From: Metabacillus sp. KUDC1714
Lineage (GTDB): Bacteria > Bacillota > Bacilli > Bacillales > Bacillaceae
Length of the DNA: 64,000 nt
Assembly (NCBI RefSeq): GCF_014217835.1
Contig: NZ_CP055263.1
Coordinates: 1,248,501 to 1,312,500, forward strand
Direction: 5' to 3'
Shown here: positions 38,621-46,891 of the stretch, piece after piece
Layout of the letters: every line of letters begins with the position of its first letter
Numbering within the stretch: the first letter of the stretch is position 1
The notes under the pieces: model-generated
What the model saw: only the letters and a program-made list of their open reading frames with translations
What the model was told of the DNA's origin: nothing
Database searches by the model: none
Made by a program: the position numbers and the translations under genes

Positions 38621-39431
38621 TTAATGTCTTTGATCAATTTCCTGCTCTAGTACGTTGAGAAACTCTCGTTGTTGGAGAAGCATTTGAATATACATTTTTA
38701 GAGTAACCAAATGGCTTTGATACAGTGTTTTCTTAAATGGATTCCGTTTTGCTGCCTCTTTTAACTTCAATGCCTTTTCGAAAAACCAACCATATGATCT
38801 CTTTCCTCCTAGACCATGCATCTCCTTAGCTAATTCATCAGTTTGTACCTTCAACACGTCATCAGAAGTAGGATAGGTGAGTAAAGTCTTTAATGATATA
38901 GGAGAATATAAATTACTAAAAACCCCTTTATATTCAGGGAAAACTTGATCAAGAATGGTTTGAAACTGTAGTTTAAGTTGAACATAATTGCGGGTTAATG
39001 AATCGTGTTGTCTACTCAAATTTCTCAAGTTCATGGTTTGAACACTCTTACGATGAAACGCTGTTAAGTCTTCTTTGTAGTACAGTTCACACAAATGTTT
39101 CGCATCAGCAGGATCCGACTTCACTTTTCGAAGTCTACTTTTTTTCGTTTCGTAAGAAACAACCGGATTTACTAAGTAGTAGGTAATTTTTCTTTCCTCA
39201 AGATACTGTAAAATCGGTTCGTGGTAATGACCTGTAGATTCAAAAATGATGACTGGTTCAGCGTCAGCGTGTCGTTCTACCTCTTTATAAAATACATAAA
39301 AATCACACAGTCCATTAGTGTCATGCTTAAACTTAAAGGTCTTTCCATAGTCCATAGGGATGCTTTCTTGCCAGGAAAGCTTGAACTTGGCTTTCTCCTT
39401 TTGCGACATCCAGGCCAATCACTGGATCCAT
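38621..39431 (-). pseudogene. IS110-family transposase, frameshifted and truncated
   Basis: The true N-terminus begins at ATG 39431 (MDPVIGLDVAKGESQVQAFL), carrying the first Asp of the DEDD RuvC-like site. A 7-bp tandem duplication, TCCATAG twice at 39344-39357, shifts the frame; removing one copy joins HPYG to KTFKFKH. The rest reads on through FESTGHYHEPI and SDPADAKHLCELY but stops at EIDQRH near 38621. The C-terminal transposase_20 domain with its catalytic Ser, about 110-140 residues, is missing. Hence a dead remnant. Opposite strand to the three preceding genes. Confidence 0.88.
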
Positions 39432-39640
39432 ACTTTATCACATCTCCTCATACTAGATTTGTCGGTAGCCCCTGTCTATCTTGTAGTATCATAGCTTCGC
39501 TTGTTATGCGGGGTCTAAGCCCCAACCAGCCTCAAACATGTTTCTACAAGTAGGGGGTGGACAGTATAACGGACGGGATCTATTTGATACCAGAAGTCCC
39601 AAGGGCGCTTGCGTCCTACCCCGACTACCTAAAGAATAGC
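39432..39640 (-). other. IS110 non-coding end, possible bridge-RNA relic
   Basis: About 200 non-coding bases upstream of the transposase start, GC-richer than the flanks and rich in small hairpins (GGGGCTTAGACCCC; GGACGC/GCGCCC). Known from IS110-group elements: this end encodes the bridge RNA guiding recombination. The assignment to this copy is inference; element ends were not resolved. Confidence 0.4.
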
Positions 39641-39719
39641 CTATAAAAAATAGGCCATCCAGATAAAAAAACAATCTGGATGACCTTATAATACGAAGGG
39701 CGCTTTTCCGGAGTAACGA

Positions 39720-39768
39720 AAAAAGTCCAATTTCTCAATTTTAATGCTGAGAAATTGGGCTTTTTTAT
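39720..39768. terminator. Strong hairpin inside the right 48-bp repeat
   Basis: Stem of about 15 bp (CCAATTTCTCA / TGAGAAATTGG core) bordered by A6 on one side and T6 on the other, so it can terminate in both directions. Two smaller hairpins (GCCTAT/ATAGGC and CATCCAGAT/ATCTGGATG) lie at 39639-39685. Confidence 0.7.
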
Positions 39769-39779
39769 ATTTACTTATA

Positions 39780-39827
39780 GTGCAAAATAACGCTTAAAAT
39801 ATATGCAAAATAACTCCTAAAGTGACA
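39780..39827 (-). repeat. 48-bp repeat, right copy (inverted)
   Basis: Reverse-complement counterpart of 36112-36159: same length, 39 of 48 identical, with both ATTTTGCA blocks again 23 bp apart. Like the left copy it has a hairpin on its inner side. Confidence 0.75.
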
Positions 39828-39847
39828 TATAATTCTAGTAATCTTTC

Positions 39848-39890
39848 AAAAAAATATCCCAATAAGGTTCACCTTATTGGGATATTTTTT
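39848..39890. terminator. TRAP operon terminator
   Basis: Stem ATATCCCAATAAGG / CCTTATTGGGATAT with a four-base loop and T6/A6 on both sides, after the dctM stop. Confidence 0.9.
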
Positions 39891-39926
39891 AAAAAAGTTG
39901 GTTAAAGAAAATTTCATCTTTGTTTA

Positions 39927-41201
39927 TTACTCAGTGAACCAACTTAATGGAACAGTCACTAATTCAGGGAATAGAACTAATAGTATCAAGATCCCCAGCT
40001 GTACTAATAAGAATGGCATGATCCCCTTAGTAATATCAACAATACTAATTTTGCTGATGCCACACCCAATATAAAGTACGGTTCCAACTGGAGGAGTAAT
40101 TAATCCAATCGATAGATTAATAACCATTAATAACCCAAAGTAAACTGGATCAATGCCAACAGCGGTCACTACAGGAAGTAGTACTGGAGTAAAGATTAGA
40201 ATTGCAGGTGTTAAATCCATTACACAACCAACAACCAGCAAGAAAAGCATAATAATCAATAATAAAATGGTCGGATTGGTTGTAAGGCCACTTAAAAACT
40301 CAACCAATTCTCTAGGTATTTGTGCAACAGTGATGGCATAACCTGAAACAACAGCGGTAGATGCTACAAACATAACGATACCTGTTGTTTTTGCAGTATC
40401 CACAAACACATTAGACAACTGTCTCCATTTAATTTCTCTATAGAAAAAGCTAATAATCAATGCATAAATTGCTGCTACTACTCCCGCTTCTGTAGGAGTA
40501 AAAATGCCACCACGAAGCCCTACAATAATAATGACTGGAAGCATAAGCGCCCAAAAAGCTCGTATTAAGGCTGTCCATTTTTGTTTAGCCGTTGCTTTTG
40601 GCACTGTTTCACTTTGATCTTTTTTTGATACAAAGTACCAAACAACTACAAGTCCTACAGCAATTAAGATTCCTGGAACGATACCTGCCATGAATAATTG
40701 TGTAATTGAAACGCCTCCAACTACTCCAAATAAAATCATTGGGATACTTGGTGGAATAATTGTACCAATGATCCCTGTTGCTGCAACAAGACCTGTTGAA
40801 GAGTTTTTGTTATAACCTTTTGCAATCATCATTGGAATTAAGATCGCACCTAGTGCTGCTGTATCTGCTACAGCTGACCCTGACAACCCTGCAAAAATAA
40901 CACCTGACATAATGACAACATATCCAAGTCCGCCTCTAATATGCCCTACAAATGCACTCGCGAATTCTACTATTCGCTTTGAAACACCACCAGCATTCAT
41001 GATTTCACCGGTTAGGATGAAGAATGGAATGGCCATCAATGAAAAGTTATTTGCCCCTTTTACTAAATAATCACCCAGAATACCAGTATCAAATAAACCT
41101 AGCACAGCTAGCATGACTATCGCACTGCTTAGCATAGAGATGGCAACAGGAACTCCTATTAGAAGGAAAAGAAACAAGGTTAGCAAAAATACTAAGATCA
41201 T
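39927..41201 (-). CDS. TRAP transporter large permease, DctM-type
   Basis: A 424-residue membrane protein with about twelve hydrophobic segments, the ion-coupled channel of a TRAP transporter. Family motifs include GVPVAISM, FILTGEIMNAGGVSKRIVEFA near 60, GLSGSAVADTAALGAILIPMM near 105 and NLSIGLITPPVGTVLYIG near 370. Start overlaps the dctQ stop by four bases. Last gene of an operon with kdgK and kdgA, so the substrate is probably a sugar acid. Confidence 0.93.
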   Translation of the reverse strand: MILVFLLTLFLFLLIGVPVAISMLSSAIVMLAVLGLFDTGILGDYLVKGANNFSLMAIPFFILTGEIMNAGGVSKRIVEFASAFVGHIRGGLGYVVIMSGVIFAGLSGSAVADTAALGAILIPMMIAKGYNKNSSTGLVAATGIIGTIIPPSIPMILFGVVGGVSITQLFMAGIVPGILIAVGLVVVWYFVSKKDQSETVPKATAKQKWTALIRAFWALMLPVIIIVGLRGGIFTPTEAGVVAAIYALIISFFYREIKWRQLSNVFVDTAKTTGIVMFVASTAVVSGYAITVAQIPRELVEFLSGLTTNPTILLLIIMLFLLVVGCVMDLTPAILIFTPVLLPVVTAVGIDPVYFGLLMVINLSIGLITPPVGTVLYIGCGISKISIVDITKGIMPFLLVQLGILILLVLFPELVTVPLSWFTE

Positions 41202-41713
41202 TTTGTGTCCCCCATTTCATTCTCAGACTTTGCCCAAAGTGGAGCATCTTGATTAAAAAATACAAAACGAATTGTTTGTACACTCGTTATGATAATCATG
41301 AGAATAGAGGCAACAATACCAGCTAAATAAAAGACTGCTTCTGGTATTCCTGTCGCAGGACCCGATACCATTTTATTGACCTCCATCATTTTGAAAAGAC
41401 CATCAATAAATAGGGTTAAAACAAATACTATTAAAGAGTTAGCTATAAAGTACAGAACTTTTTGGAATTTTCTAGGGACTGAGCTAATCAAAAGATCCAC
41501 ACCAAGATGACCTTTTTCTTTTGTTGCAACAACTGCTCCCAAAAAAACAACCCAGACGAACAAATAACGAGCAAGTTCTTCTGACCATGTAATCCCGGAG
41601 TCAAAGGCATAACGTAGAACAACGTTTAAAAACACCAGTGATACCATGGAAACAAGGATCAATATGATGACGCCATTTAATATGCTATTGAGAACTTTTA
41701 ACACTTTCTCCAT
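41198..41713 (-). CDS. TRAP transporter small permease, DctQ-type
   Basis: A 171-residue protein with four transmembrane segments and the DctQ pattern VFLNVVLRYAFDSGITWSEELARYLFVWVVFLGA near 30-62. ATG 41713 follows an AGAGGTG site; the frame runs six codons further without one. It forms the membrane complex with DctM. Confidence 0.92.
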   Translation of the reverse strand: MEKVLKVLNSILNGVIILILVSMVSLVFLNVVLRYAFDSGITWSEELARYLFVWVVFLGAVVATKEKGHLGVDLLISSVPRKFQKVLYFIANSLIVFVLTLFIDGLFKMMEVNKMVSGPATGIPEAVFYLAGIVASILMIIITSVQTIRFVFFNQDAPLWAKSENEMGDTK

Positions 41714-41780
41714 CTTATTTTCACCTCTCAAAAATCATTCAAAGTCTACTTAAATGAACAAGATTGACTGAAGATTTTTT

Positions 41781-42800
41781 CTATTTTTGACTTTCAATTA
41801 ATTGAATGAATTCTTCTGCCCAATCGTATTTCTTATAAAGCTCTTCATAAACAGGTTCCATAGATTCCCTCAAATTAGCGATAAACTGTTCATCTGGAAC
41901 AATGATTTCAAGACCTTCCTCTTTTAAGTCTTGCTTTACTTTTTCCTCTGACTCTTGTAGCAGCTCCCACTCATAATTGGCTGATTCCTGGGCTGCTTCT
42001 AAAACGATATCCTTCGTTTTTTCATCTAAATTATCAAAAAATGTTTTATTCATAAGATAAACATTTGGACTGAACATATGATTTGTTTCTACGACATGAC
42101 TCTGTACTTCATACAATGCTGATTCTTTTAAAGTTACATAAGGGTTCTCTTGTCCATCGATAACACCTTGTTCAAGTGCAGTAAATACTTCAGACAACGC
42201 AAGTGGTTGTACATTTACCCCCATAGCATTACCCGTATTAATAAAGATAGGAATGTTAGGCATCCTTAGACGTAATCCTTTAAACTCTTCTTTTGATTCA
42301 ATAGCCCGATTGGATGATACAACACGGAATCCATTTGCTGTCCATGCGATTGGTTCCACCCCGAGTTCTCGGAAGGATACAGAGATTTCCTCTCCTACTT
42401 TACCGTTCAAAATACGTTTTGCTTGGTCATAACTATCAAACAAATATGGCCATTCGACAGCCCCGATTTTCGGATTTGCTGTTTGTAAACCCATCCCTGT
42501 GATTGCCATTTGAATTGATCCAATGCGTGCACCGCTAGTGAATTGTGCTTCATCTCCAAGCTCATTTGCTGGATAGATTTCCACTTTGTATTTTCCATTT
42601 GTTTTTTCTTCAATAATAGGTTTAAACTTTTCTTTAAGTGCAATATTTTGCGGATGTGTTTCTGAGAAATAGTGTGCAATTTTAATAGTAGTAACTCCGT
42701 CTGAATTAGCTTTCCCTGCTGTTTCCAGCAAGGTACAGCCAGTTGTCATGAAGAGGCATGCTGTTGCAATAATACCAGCTAAAAACGCTTTCATTTTCAT
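41781..42800 (-). CDS. TRAP transporter solute-binding lipoprotein, DctP-type
   Basis: About 339 residues. A signal peptide ends in a lipobox (FMTTGC, Cys near 22). The DctP fold follows, with KIAHYFSETHPQNIALKEKFKPIIEEKTNGKYKVEIYPANELGDE near 40 and the carboxylate-binding segment GLRLRMPNIPIFINTGNAMGVN near 165, whose Arg clamps the substrate. GQENPYVTL near 220 is typical of uronate/sialic-type DctP proteins. Start ATG 42800 is set by the signal peptide. Ligand unknown; hexuronates or 2-keto-3-deoxy acids are likely from the neighbours. Confidence 0.92.
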   Translation of the reverse strand: MKMKAFLAGIIATACLFMTTGCTLLETAGKANSDGVTTIKIAHYFSETHPQNIALKEKFKPIIEEKTNGKYKVEIYPANELGDEAQFTSGARIGSIQMAITGMGLQTANPKIGAVEWPYLFDSYDQAKRILNGKVGEEISVSFRELGVEPIAWTANGFRVVSSNRAIESKEEFKGLRLRMPNIPIFINTGNAMGVNVQPLALSEVFTALEQGVIDGQENPYVTLKESALYEVQSHVVETNHMFSPNVYLMNKTFFDNLDEKTKDIVLEAAQESANYEWELLQESEEKVKQDLKEEGLEIIVPDEQFIANLRESMEPVYEELYKKYDWAEEFIQLIESQK

Positions 42801-42867
42801 TAAAAGCCCTCCCTTATCTTGAAAGTAGAGGCAGGATAGCATATTACTCTCCTGCTTAGAATATTAA

Positions 42868-43506
42868 TCAATCTCTTGCATTGCGAACCGCTTCGACAAA
42901 TAGTGTTGCCTTTTGTTCTAGGTCAATGAAATACTGATCATTCATTAATTTCTTTGTATTTACAAGTGAGCTTCCGATTCCAGCCGCCACTGCTCCGGCT
43001 TTAATATATTCTCCTACATTATGCACATCAAGCCCACCTGTTGGCATTAATGGGATTTGCGGTATTGGTCCATGAATGTCCTTTAAATAGCTTGGACCAA
43101 ATACATTTGCAGGAAACACCTTTATTATATCAGCACCATTTTCATAGGCTGTTAATATTTCCGTTGGTGTTAAAGCACCAGGTATACTAATAACTCCATA
43201 GCGTTTTGTAATTTTTATTGTTTCAATATTCACAGTTGGAGAAAAGATAAATTTGGCACCTGCCATTATCGCTGAACGTGCTGTTTCAGGGTCAAGCACC
43301 GTTCCTGCTCCAACTATCACCTCATCACCCATCTCGCTTGAAACCCTTTGAATCAATTCTAATACTCTTGGAGTTTCTACGGTGATTTCAAGAGTCTTTA
43401 CACCACCAGCTTTCAAAGCTCTAGCGATTGGGACAATATTTTCAGGTTCAGCACCACGGATTACAGCTACAATGCCGTTTTCTTTAATCTTGTCTAGTAA
43501 GTTCAT
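42868..43506 (-). CDS. kdgA: KDPG aldolase (2-keto-3-deoxy-6-phosphogluconate aldolase)
   Basis: A 212-residue class I aldolase cleaving KDPG to pyruvate and glyceraldehyde-3-P. The Schiff-base lysine lies in ADIIKVFPANVFG near 130; GIVAVIRG near 12, LEITVETP near 40 and MPTGGLDVHNVGEYI near 160 complete the active site. ATG 43506 follows AAGGTGG by seven bases. It is 20 bases from kdgK; together they complete the Entner-Doudoroff lower branch of hexuronate breakdown. Confidence 0.95.
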   Translation of the reverse strand: MNLLDKIKENGIVAVIRGAEPENIVPIARALKAGGVKTLEITVETPRVLELIQRVSSEMGDEVIVGAGTVLDPETARSAIMAGAKFIFSPTVNIETIKITKRYGVISIPGALTPTEILTAYENGADIIKVFPANVFGPSYLKDIHGPIPQIPLMPTGGLDVHNVGEYIKAGAVAAGIGSSLVNTKKLMNDQYFIDLEQKATLFVEAVRNARD

Positions 43507-43526
43507 CACCATACCACCTTGTCAAA

Positions 43527-44483
43527 TTATCGATCAACATCTTGATTTATGTTATTGAAAAGTCCTTCAATTTCTTCAGCGTCTGGAAGACCTTCAACAT
43601 CTCCATTCACAGTTGTGACAAAGGCTCCCACAGCATTAGCCTGTTTTACTGCATCTTGAAGGCATAATCCTTTTAGAAGTCCTGAAAGGAACCCAGCCGC
43701 AAAACCATCTCCGGCACCAACCGGATCTACTACCTGGTCTACTGGATATCCTGGTACAAATTCATAATCTTTATTTGTATAATACGAGGCTCCTTTTGCG
43801 CCAAGTTTAACTACAACAGTCGAAGCACCGTTATTCAAATAGCACTCGGCTATTTTTTTAGGATCACTTTCTCCAAACATAAACTCACCTTCGGAAATAC
43901 CTGGTAGAACGATATCTGCTTTAGAAGCGATATTTAAAAGAACACTTCTTGCTTTTTCTTCACTCCAGAGTTTCCTCCTTAGATTTGGATCAAAAACAAC
44001 TTGCACTCCATTCATTTTTGCAATTTCAATCGCTTCCAAAATTGTGTCTTCACAAGAGTCACTTAAGGCTGGAGTAATGCCTGTAACATGGAGGTACTTT
44101 GCCTTCGCAATATATTCACCATCTAAATCTACTTTTGATAATGCACTTGCTGCAGAGCCTCTTCGATAATAGTAGACTCTTACATCATTTGCTCGACGAA
44201 GTTCCTTGAAATAGATCCCTGTAGGTAGTGTTTGATCTACTTTCACTCTGCTTACATCAACGCCTTCACCTTTAATAAAGGAAACCAGCGCTTTTCCAAA
44301 CTCATCATTCCCTACTTTGCTAATCCAGCCTACCTGATGTCCTAATCTCGCCAAACCAATAGCAACATTTGATTCAGCTCCACCAAACTTCATGGAAAAC
44401 TGATTAGCATATCTCATAAATCCAGTTGTGTTAGGTGTAAAGAGCACCATTGTTTCTCCTATTGTTACAACATCCATTACCAT
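43527..44483 (-). CDS. kdgK: 2-keto-3-deoxygluconate kinase (PfkB family)
   Basis: A 318-residue ribokinase-fold sugar kinase making KDPG from KDG. PfkB motif 1 is FGGAESNVAIGLARLG near 33, and motif 2 DPVGAGDGFAAGFLSGLLKG near 248 holds the catalytic Asp; RVYYYRRGSAAS near 102 is common in KDG kinases. Alternative starts at 44486 (GTG) and 44477 (ATG) cannot be separated. Function as KDG kinase is strongly supported by kdgA next door. Confidence 0.92.
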   Translation of the reverse strand: MVMDVVTIGETMVLFTPNTTGFMRYANQFSMKFGGAESNVAIGLARLGHQVGWISKVGNDEFGKALVSFIKGEGVDVSRVKVDQTLPTGIYFKELRRANDVRVYYYRRGSAASALSKVDLDGEYIAKAKYLHVTGITPALSDSCEDTILEAIEIAKMNGVQVVFDPNLRRKLWSEEKARSVLLNIASKADIVLPGISEGEFMFGESDPKKIAECYLNNGASTVVVKLGAKGASYYTNKDYEFVPGYPVDQVVDPVGAGDGFAAGFLSGLLKGLCLQDAVKQANAVGAFVTTVNGDVEGLPDAEEIEGLFNNINQDVDR

Positions 44484-44496
44484 CACACACCATTTC

Positions 44497-45509
44497 TTAA
44501 TTTTGACTTAAGTAGTCGTATACAGTTTGAGTAACAGGGACACCATTAATAAGCCTTTCCTCTTCTCGTTGCTGCTCTGGTTCTCCTGGCACCATCACTT
44601 TAGTGAACCCTTGAGCAGGCGTTGTATGATGAATTTCATCTATCATTCTATCCATATTTTCTAAGAAGGCTTCGCTTTCTGTAAATACGGCTGGGTTAAT
44701 TACAAACATGAAATGCCCTAGTTTACGTTTTTTATCGTAATCCCCATACATTGTAGTAATATGAGGGCCAAAAGCTGATCCCGTTAAAAGGCCTGATAAT
44801 ATATCAACTACCATTGCTAGACCATATCCTTTTGGACCAGCGAAAGGTAATAAAGCATTTACCTCATGAGGATCAGCAGTTGGTGAACCGCTTTCATCAA
44901 CACCCCAATCACTTGGTATAGATGTTCCCGCTTCTCTCGCATGAAGCACTTTACCAAAAGCTACATTACTAGTTGCCATATCTAAAATGACTGGCTTATT
45001 TTTTTAGCTGGGAAACCGTATGCAATTGGATTTGTACCAAAATAGGGTTCTGCACCACCAAAAGGGACTACCACTTTATCAGTATGTGTAACTGCCATTC
45101 CAACAAATCCTTGCTCTGCCGCTTGGTTAACAAAATAAGATAATGCACCGCAATGACTACTGTTTATAACAGCAACTGTACCAATACCATTCTTCCTAGC
45201 AAGCTCGATCGCGTGATCCATTGCTTCTTTAGCGATAACATGCCCAATCCCATCATCACCATCAAAAATAGCAGAAGAAGGACCAGTACCTTTAATTGAG
45301 AATTCAGGATTTGGATTCAAACCTCCTTCTAATAGACGTTTTACATAGTGCTCTGTTCGCAATACACCGTGTGAACTTACACCTCTCAAATCAGCATGAA
45401 CAAGTACATCGGCAACGATTTTAGCGTGCTCCTCTACTAATCCACCTTTAACTAGCTTATTGATTACTAATTCTTTTAATTTTTCGTGATTAACATTTGT
45501 AGTTGTCAT
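44497..45509 (-). pseudogene. Ldh2-family NAD(P)H oxidoreductase, split by a frameshift
   Basis: Two adjacent frames encode one malate/L-lactate/ureidoglycolate dehydrogenase-type protein. The N-terminal part (45509-44982) runs to [14 protein letters not shown], and the C-terminal part resumes with DMATSNVAFGKVLHAREAG and ends near 44497. The break is in a run of seven A residues (T7 at 44999-45005); one extra A restores [14 protein letters not shown]. Whole protein would be about 337 residues. First gene of the TRAP/KDG operon, so it probably oxidises or reduces a sugar-acid intermediate. Could be a real mutation, a slippage switch or a sequencing error. Confidence 0.88.
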
Positions 45510-45601
45510 ATAAATTCCCTCTTTTTAATTTAGTCAATGTTTTTTCAACTGTGTTGCGAAATACAAGAAAATTGGACCATATTGGATGTGGCTCACACCA
45601 T

Positions 45602-45615
45602 TTAAAACGCTTACT
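45602..45615 (-). promoter_or_regulatory. Weak cre-like site before the TRAP/KDG operon
   Basis: AGTAAGCGTTTTAA on the minus strand matches 12 of 14 cre positions, 93 bp before the first gene. Confidence 0.3.
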
Positions 45616-45772
45616 TTTTAGTTTTTAATATACATAGTTTCAATCATCAGCGGATGAATTGCTGATTGAAAAACGTAGAGTAAGAGAGTCTACATTAATA
45701 ATTGAATTCTGAATTTAATAGTGTAAGCAGCTCATGCAATCAGAAATATATTTTAATATTCCGAAATGTGAT

Positions 45773-45960
45773 ATGTAACATTTCACACTTTACATGTTAT
45801 GAACTAATATTATAGCTTTCTAGTTTATTCGTCAATTCTTTTATAAAAAATTTAAATAAAAGTTTATTATTATTGTCATCTATGTTATTAACTTGCATAA
45901 GAAATTGACTATATTTATCAAATTATCCTATAATTTATTAAAAGATGTTACATGTAACAT
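45773..45960. promoter_or_regulatory. GntR operators in the divergent intergenic region
   Basis: ATGTTACATGTAACAT (45945-45960) is a perfect 16-bp palindrome, 29 bp before the GntR start. Related pieces ATGTAACAT (45773) and TTACATGTTA (45790-45799) lie nearer the TRAP operon. A single regulator binding both would control operon and itself. Confidence 0.65.
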
Positions 45961-45988
45961 GTTAATTATAACTATTAGGAGGGTTACT

Positions 45989-46678
45989 TTGGCCGAAATG
46001 ATTGAAACTTCAGCTCTTGCTACACAAATATATAAAGTACTTCGAAAAGAAATAATTAGTGGGATTTTTGCCCCCGGAGATAAATTAGATATAAATGAAT
46101 TAGCAAATAAATATGGCGTTAGCCGATCACCCGTAAAAGAAGCAGTTAATCAATTAGTACACGAAGGTTTAATTGAAATATTACCACGGAAAGGAACTTA
46201 CATAACCCAATTACGTTTCAAAGATTGTATGGAAGCATTAGATGCTCGATTTATGGTTGAAACATGGGCCGCAGCACAGGCAGTTAAGCTTGTATCAGAT
46301 GAACAGATAGGTAATTGGAACCAAATAATTAAAAAAATGGATGCATTATTGGTCGTACAACCCTTTTCGTATGAAGCATACAGTAAACTTGATATGGAGT
46401 TTCATCAATTATTAGTGCAATGGACTATGAATCAAAAGGTTCAAAACATTTATTATTCAATTAATCCACTTATTTCATTGGCACGAGTTGGTTACAGTGA
46501 GGTTTTTGAACACAGCTTAAAAAGACATAAAGATCATCATAATATGCTAGAAGCTTTAAAAAATCGTGATCTCTCCTCCTTAATTGATGCATTGCAACAA
46601 CACAACCATACCTTAAAAGAGGACACTAAGTTACATTGGAATGAACAATTGTATGGACCAATTGATGAATCCAATTAA
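45989..46678 (+). CDS. GntR-family regulator (FadR/FCD type)
   Basis: About 229 residues. The N-terminal winged helix is typical (ELANKYGVSRSPVKEAVNQLVHEGLIEILPRKGTYI, near 32-67), followed by an all-helical FCD ligand domain (DARFMVETWAAAQAV; later HHNMLEALKNRDLSSLIDALQQH). Start TTG 45989 follows GGAGGG by six bases; the longer frame to 45893 reads through the palindromic operator and has no ribosome site. Divergent from the TRAP/KDG operon, like uronate regulators of the UxuR/KdgR kind. Confidence 0.9.
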   Translation: MAEMIETSALATQIYKVLRKEIISGIFAPGDKLDINELANKYGVSRSPVKEAVNQLVHEGLIEILPRKGTYITQLRFKDCMEALDARFMVETWAAAQAVKLVSDEQIGNWNQIIKKMDALLVVQPFSYEAYSKLDMEFHQLLVQWTMNQKVQNIYYSINPLISLARVGYSEVFEHSLKRHKDHHNMLEALKNRDLSSLIDALQQHNHTLKEDTKLHWNEQLYGPIDESN

Positions 46679-46841
46679 TATCACCCTTTACTTTTTTATA
46701 AAGGGACATATCTTCTAAACAGGGAAACAATTCCATGATAAATTTGAATATACCTATCTTATTAGAGCGGTGGGATAAAATTGATCGTTTCGATAATTGC
46801 CAATCAATCCAATGATCGACTCCTTTTTCCTTCTACAAATT

Positions 46842-46881
46842 AAAAAAGATCCCCTTTGCTTATTAAATACCTAAAGGGGAC
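46842..46881 (-). terminator. mtl operon terminator
   Basis: GTCCCCTTT / AAAGGGGA stem with a loop of about 15 bases, then T6 on the minus strand, directly after mtlD. Confidence 0.8.
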
Positions 46882-46891
46882 CTAATTCTTT

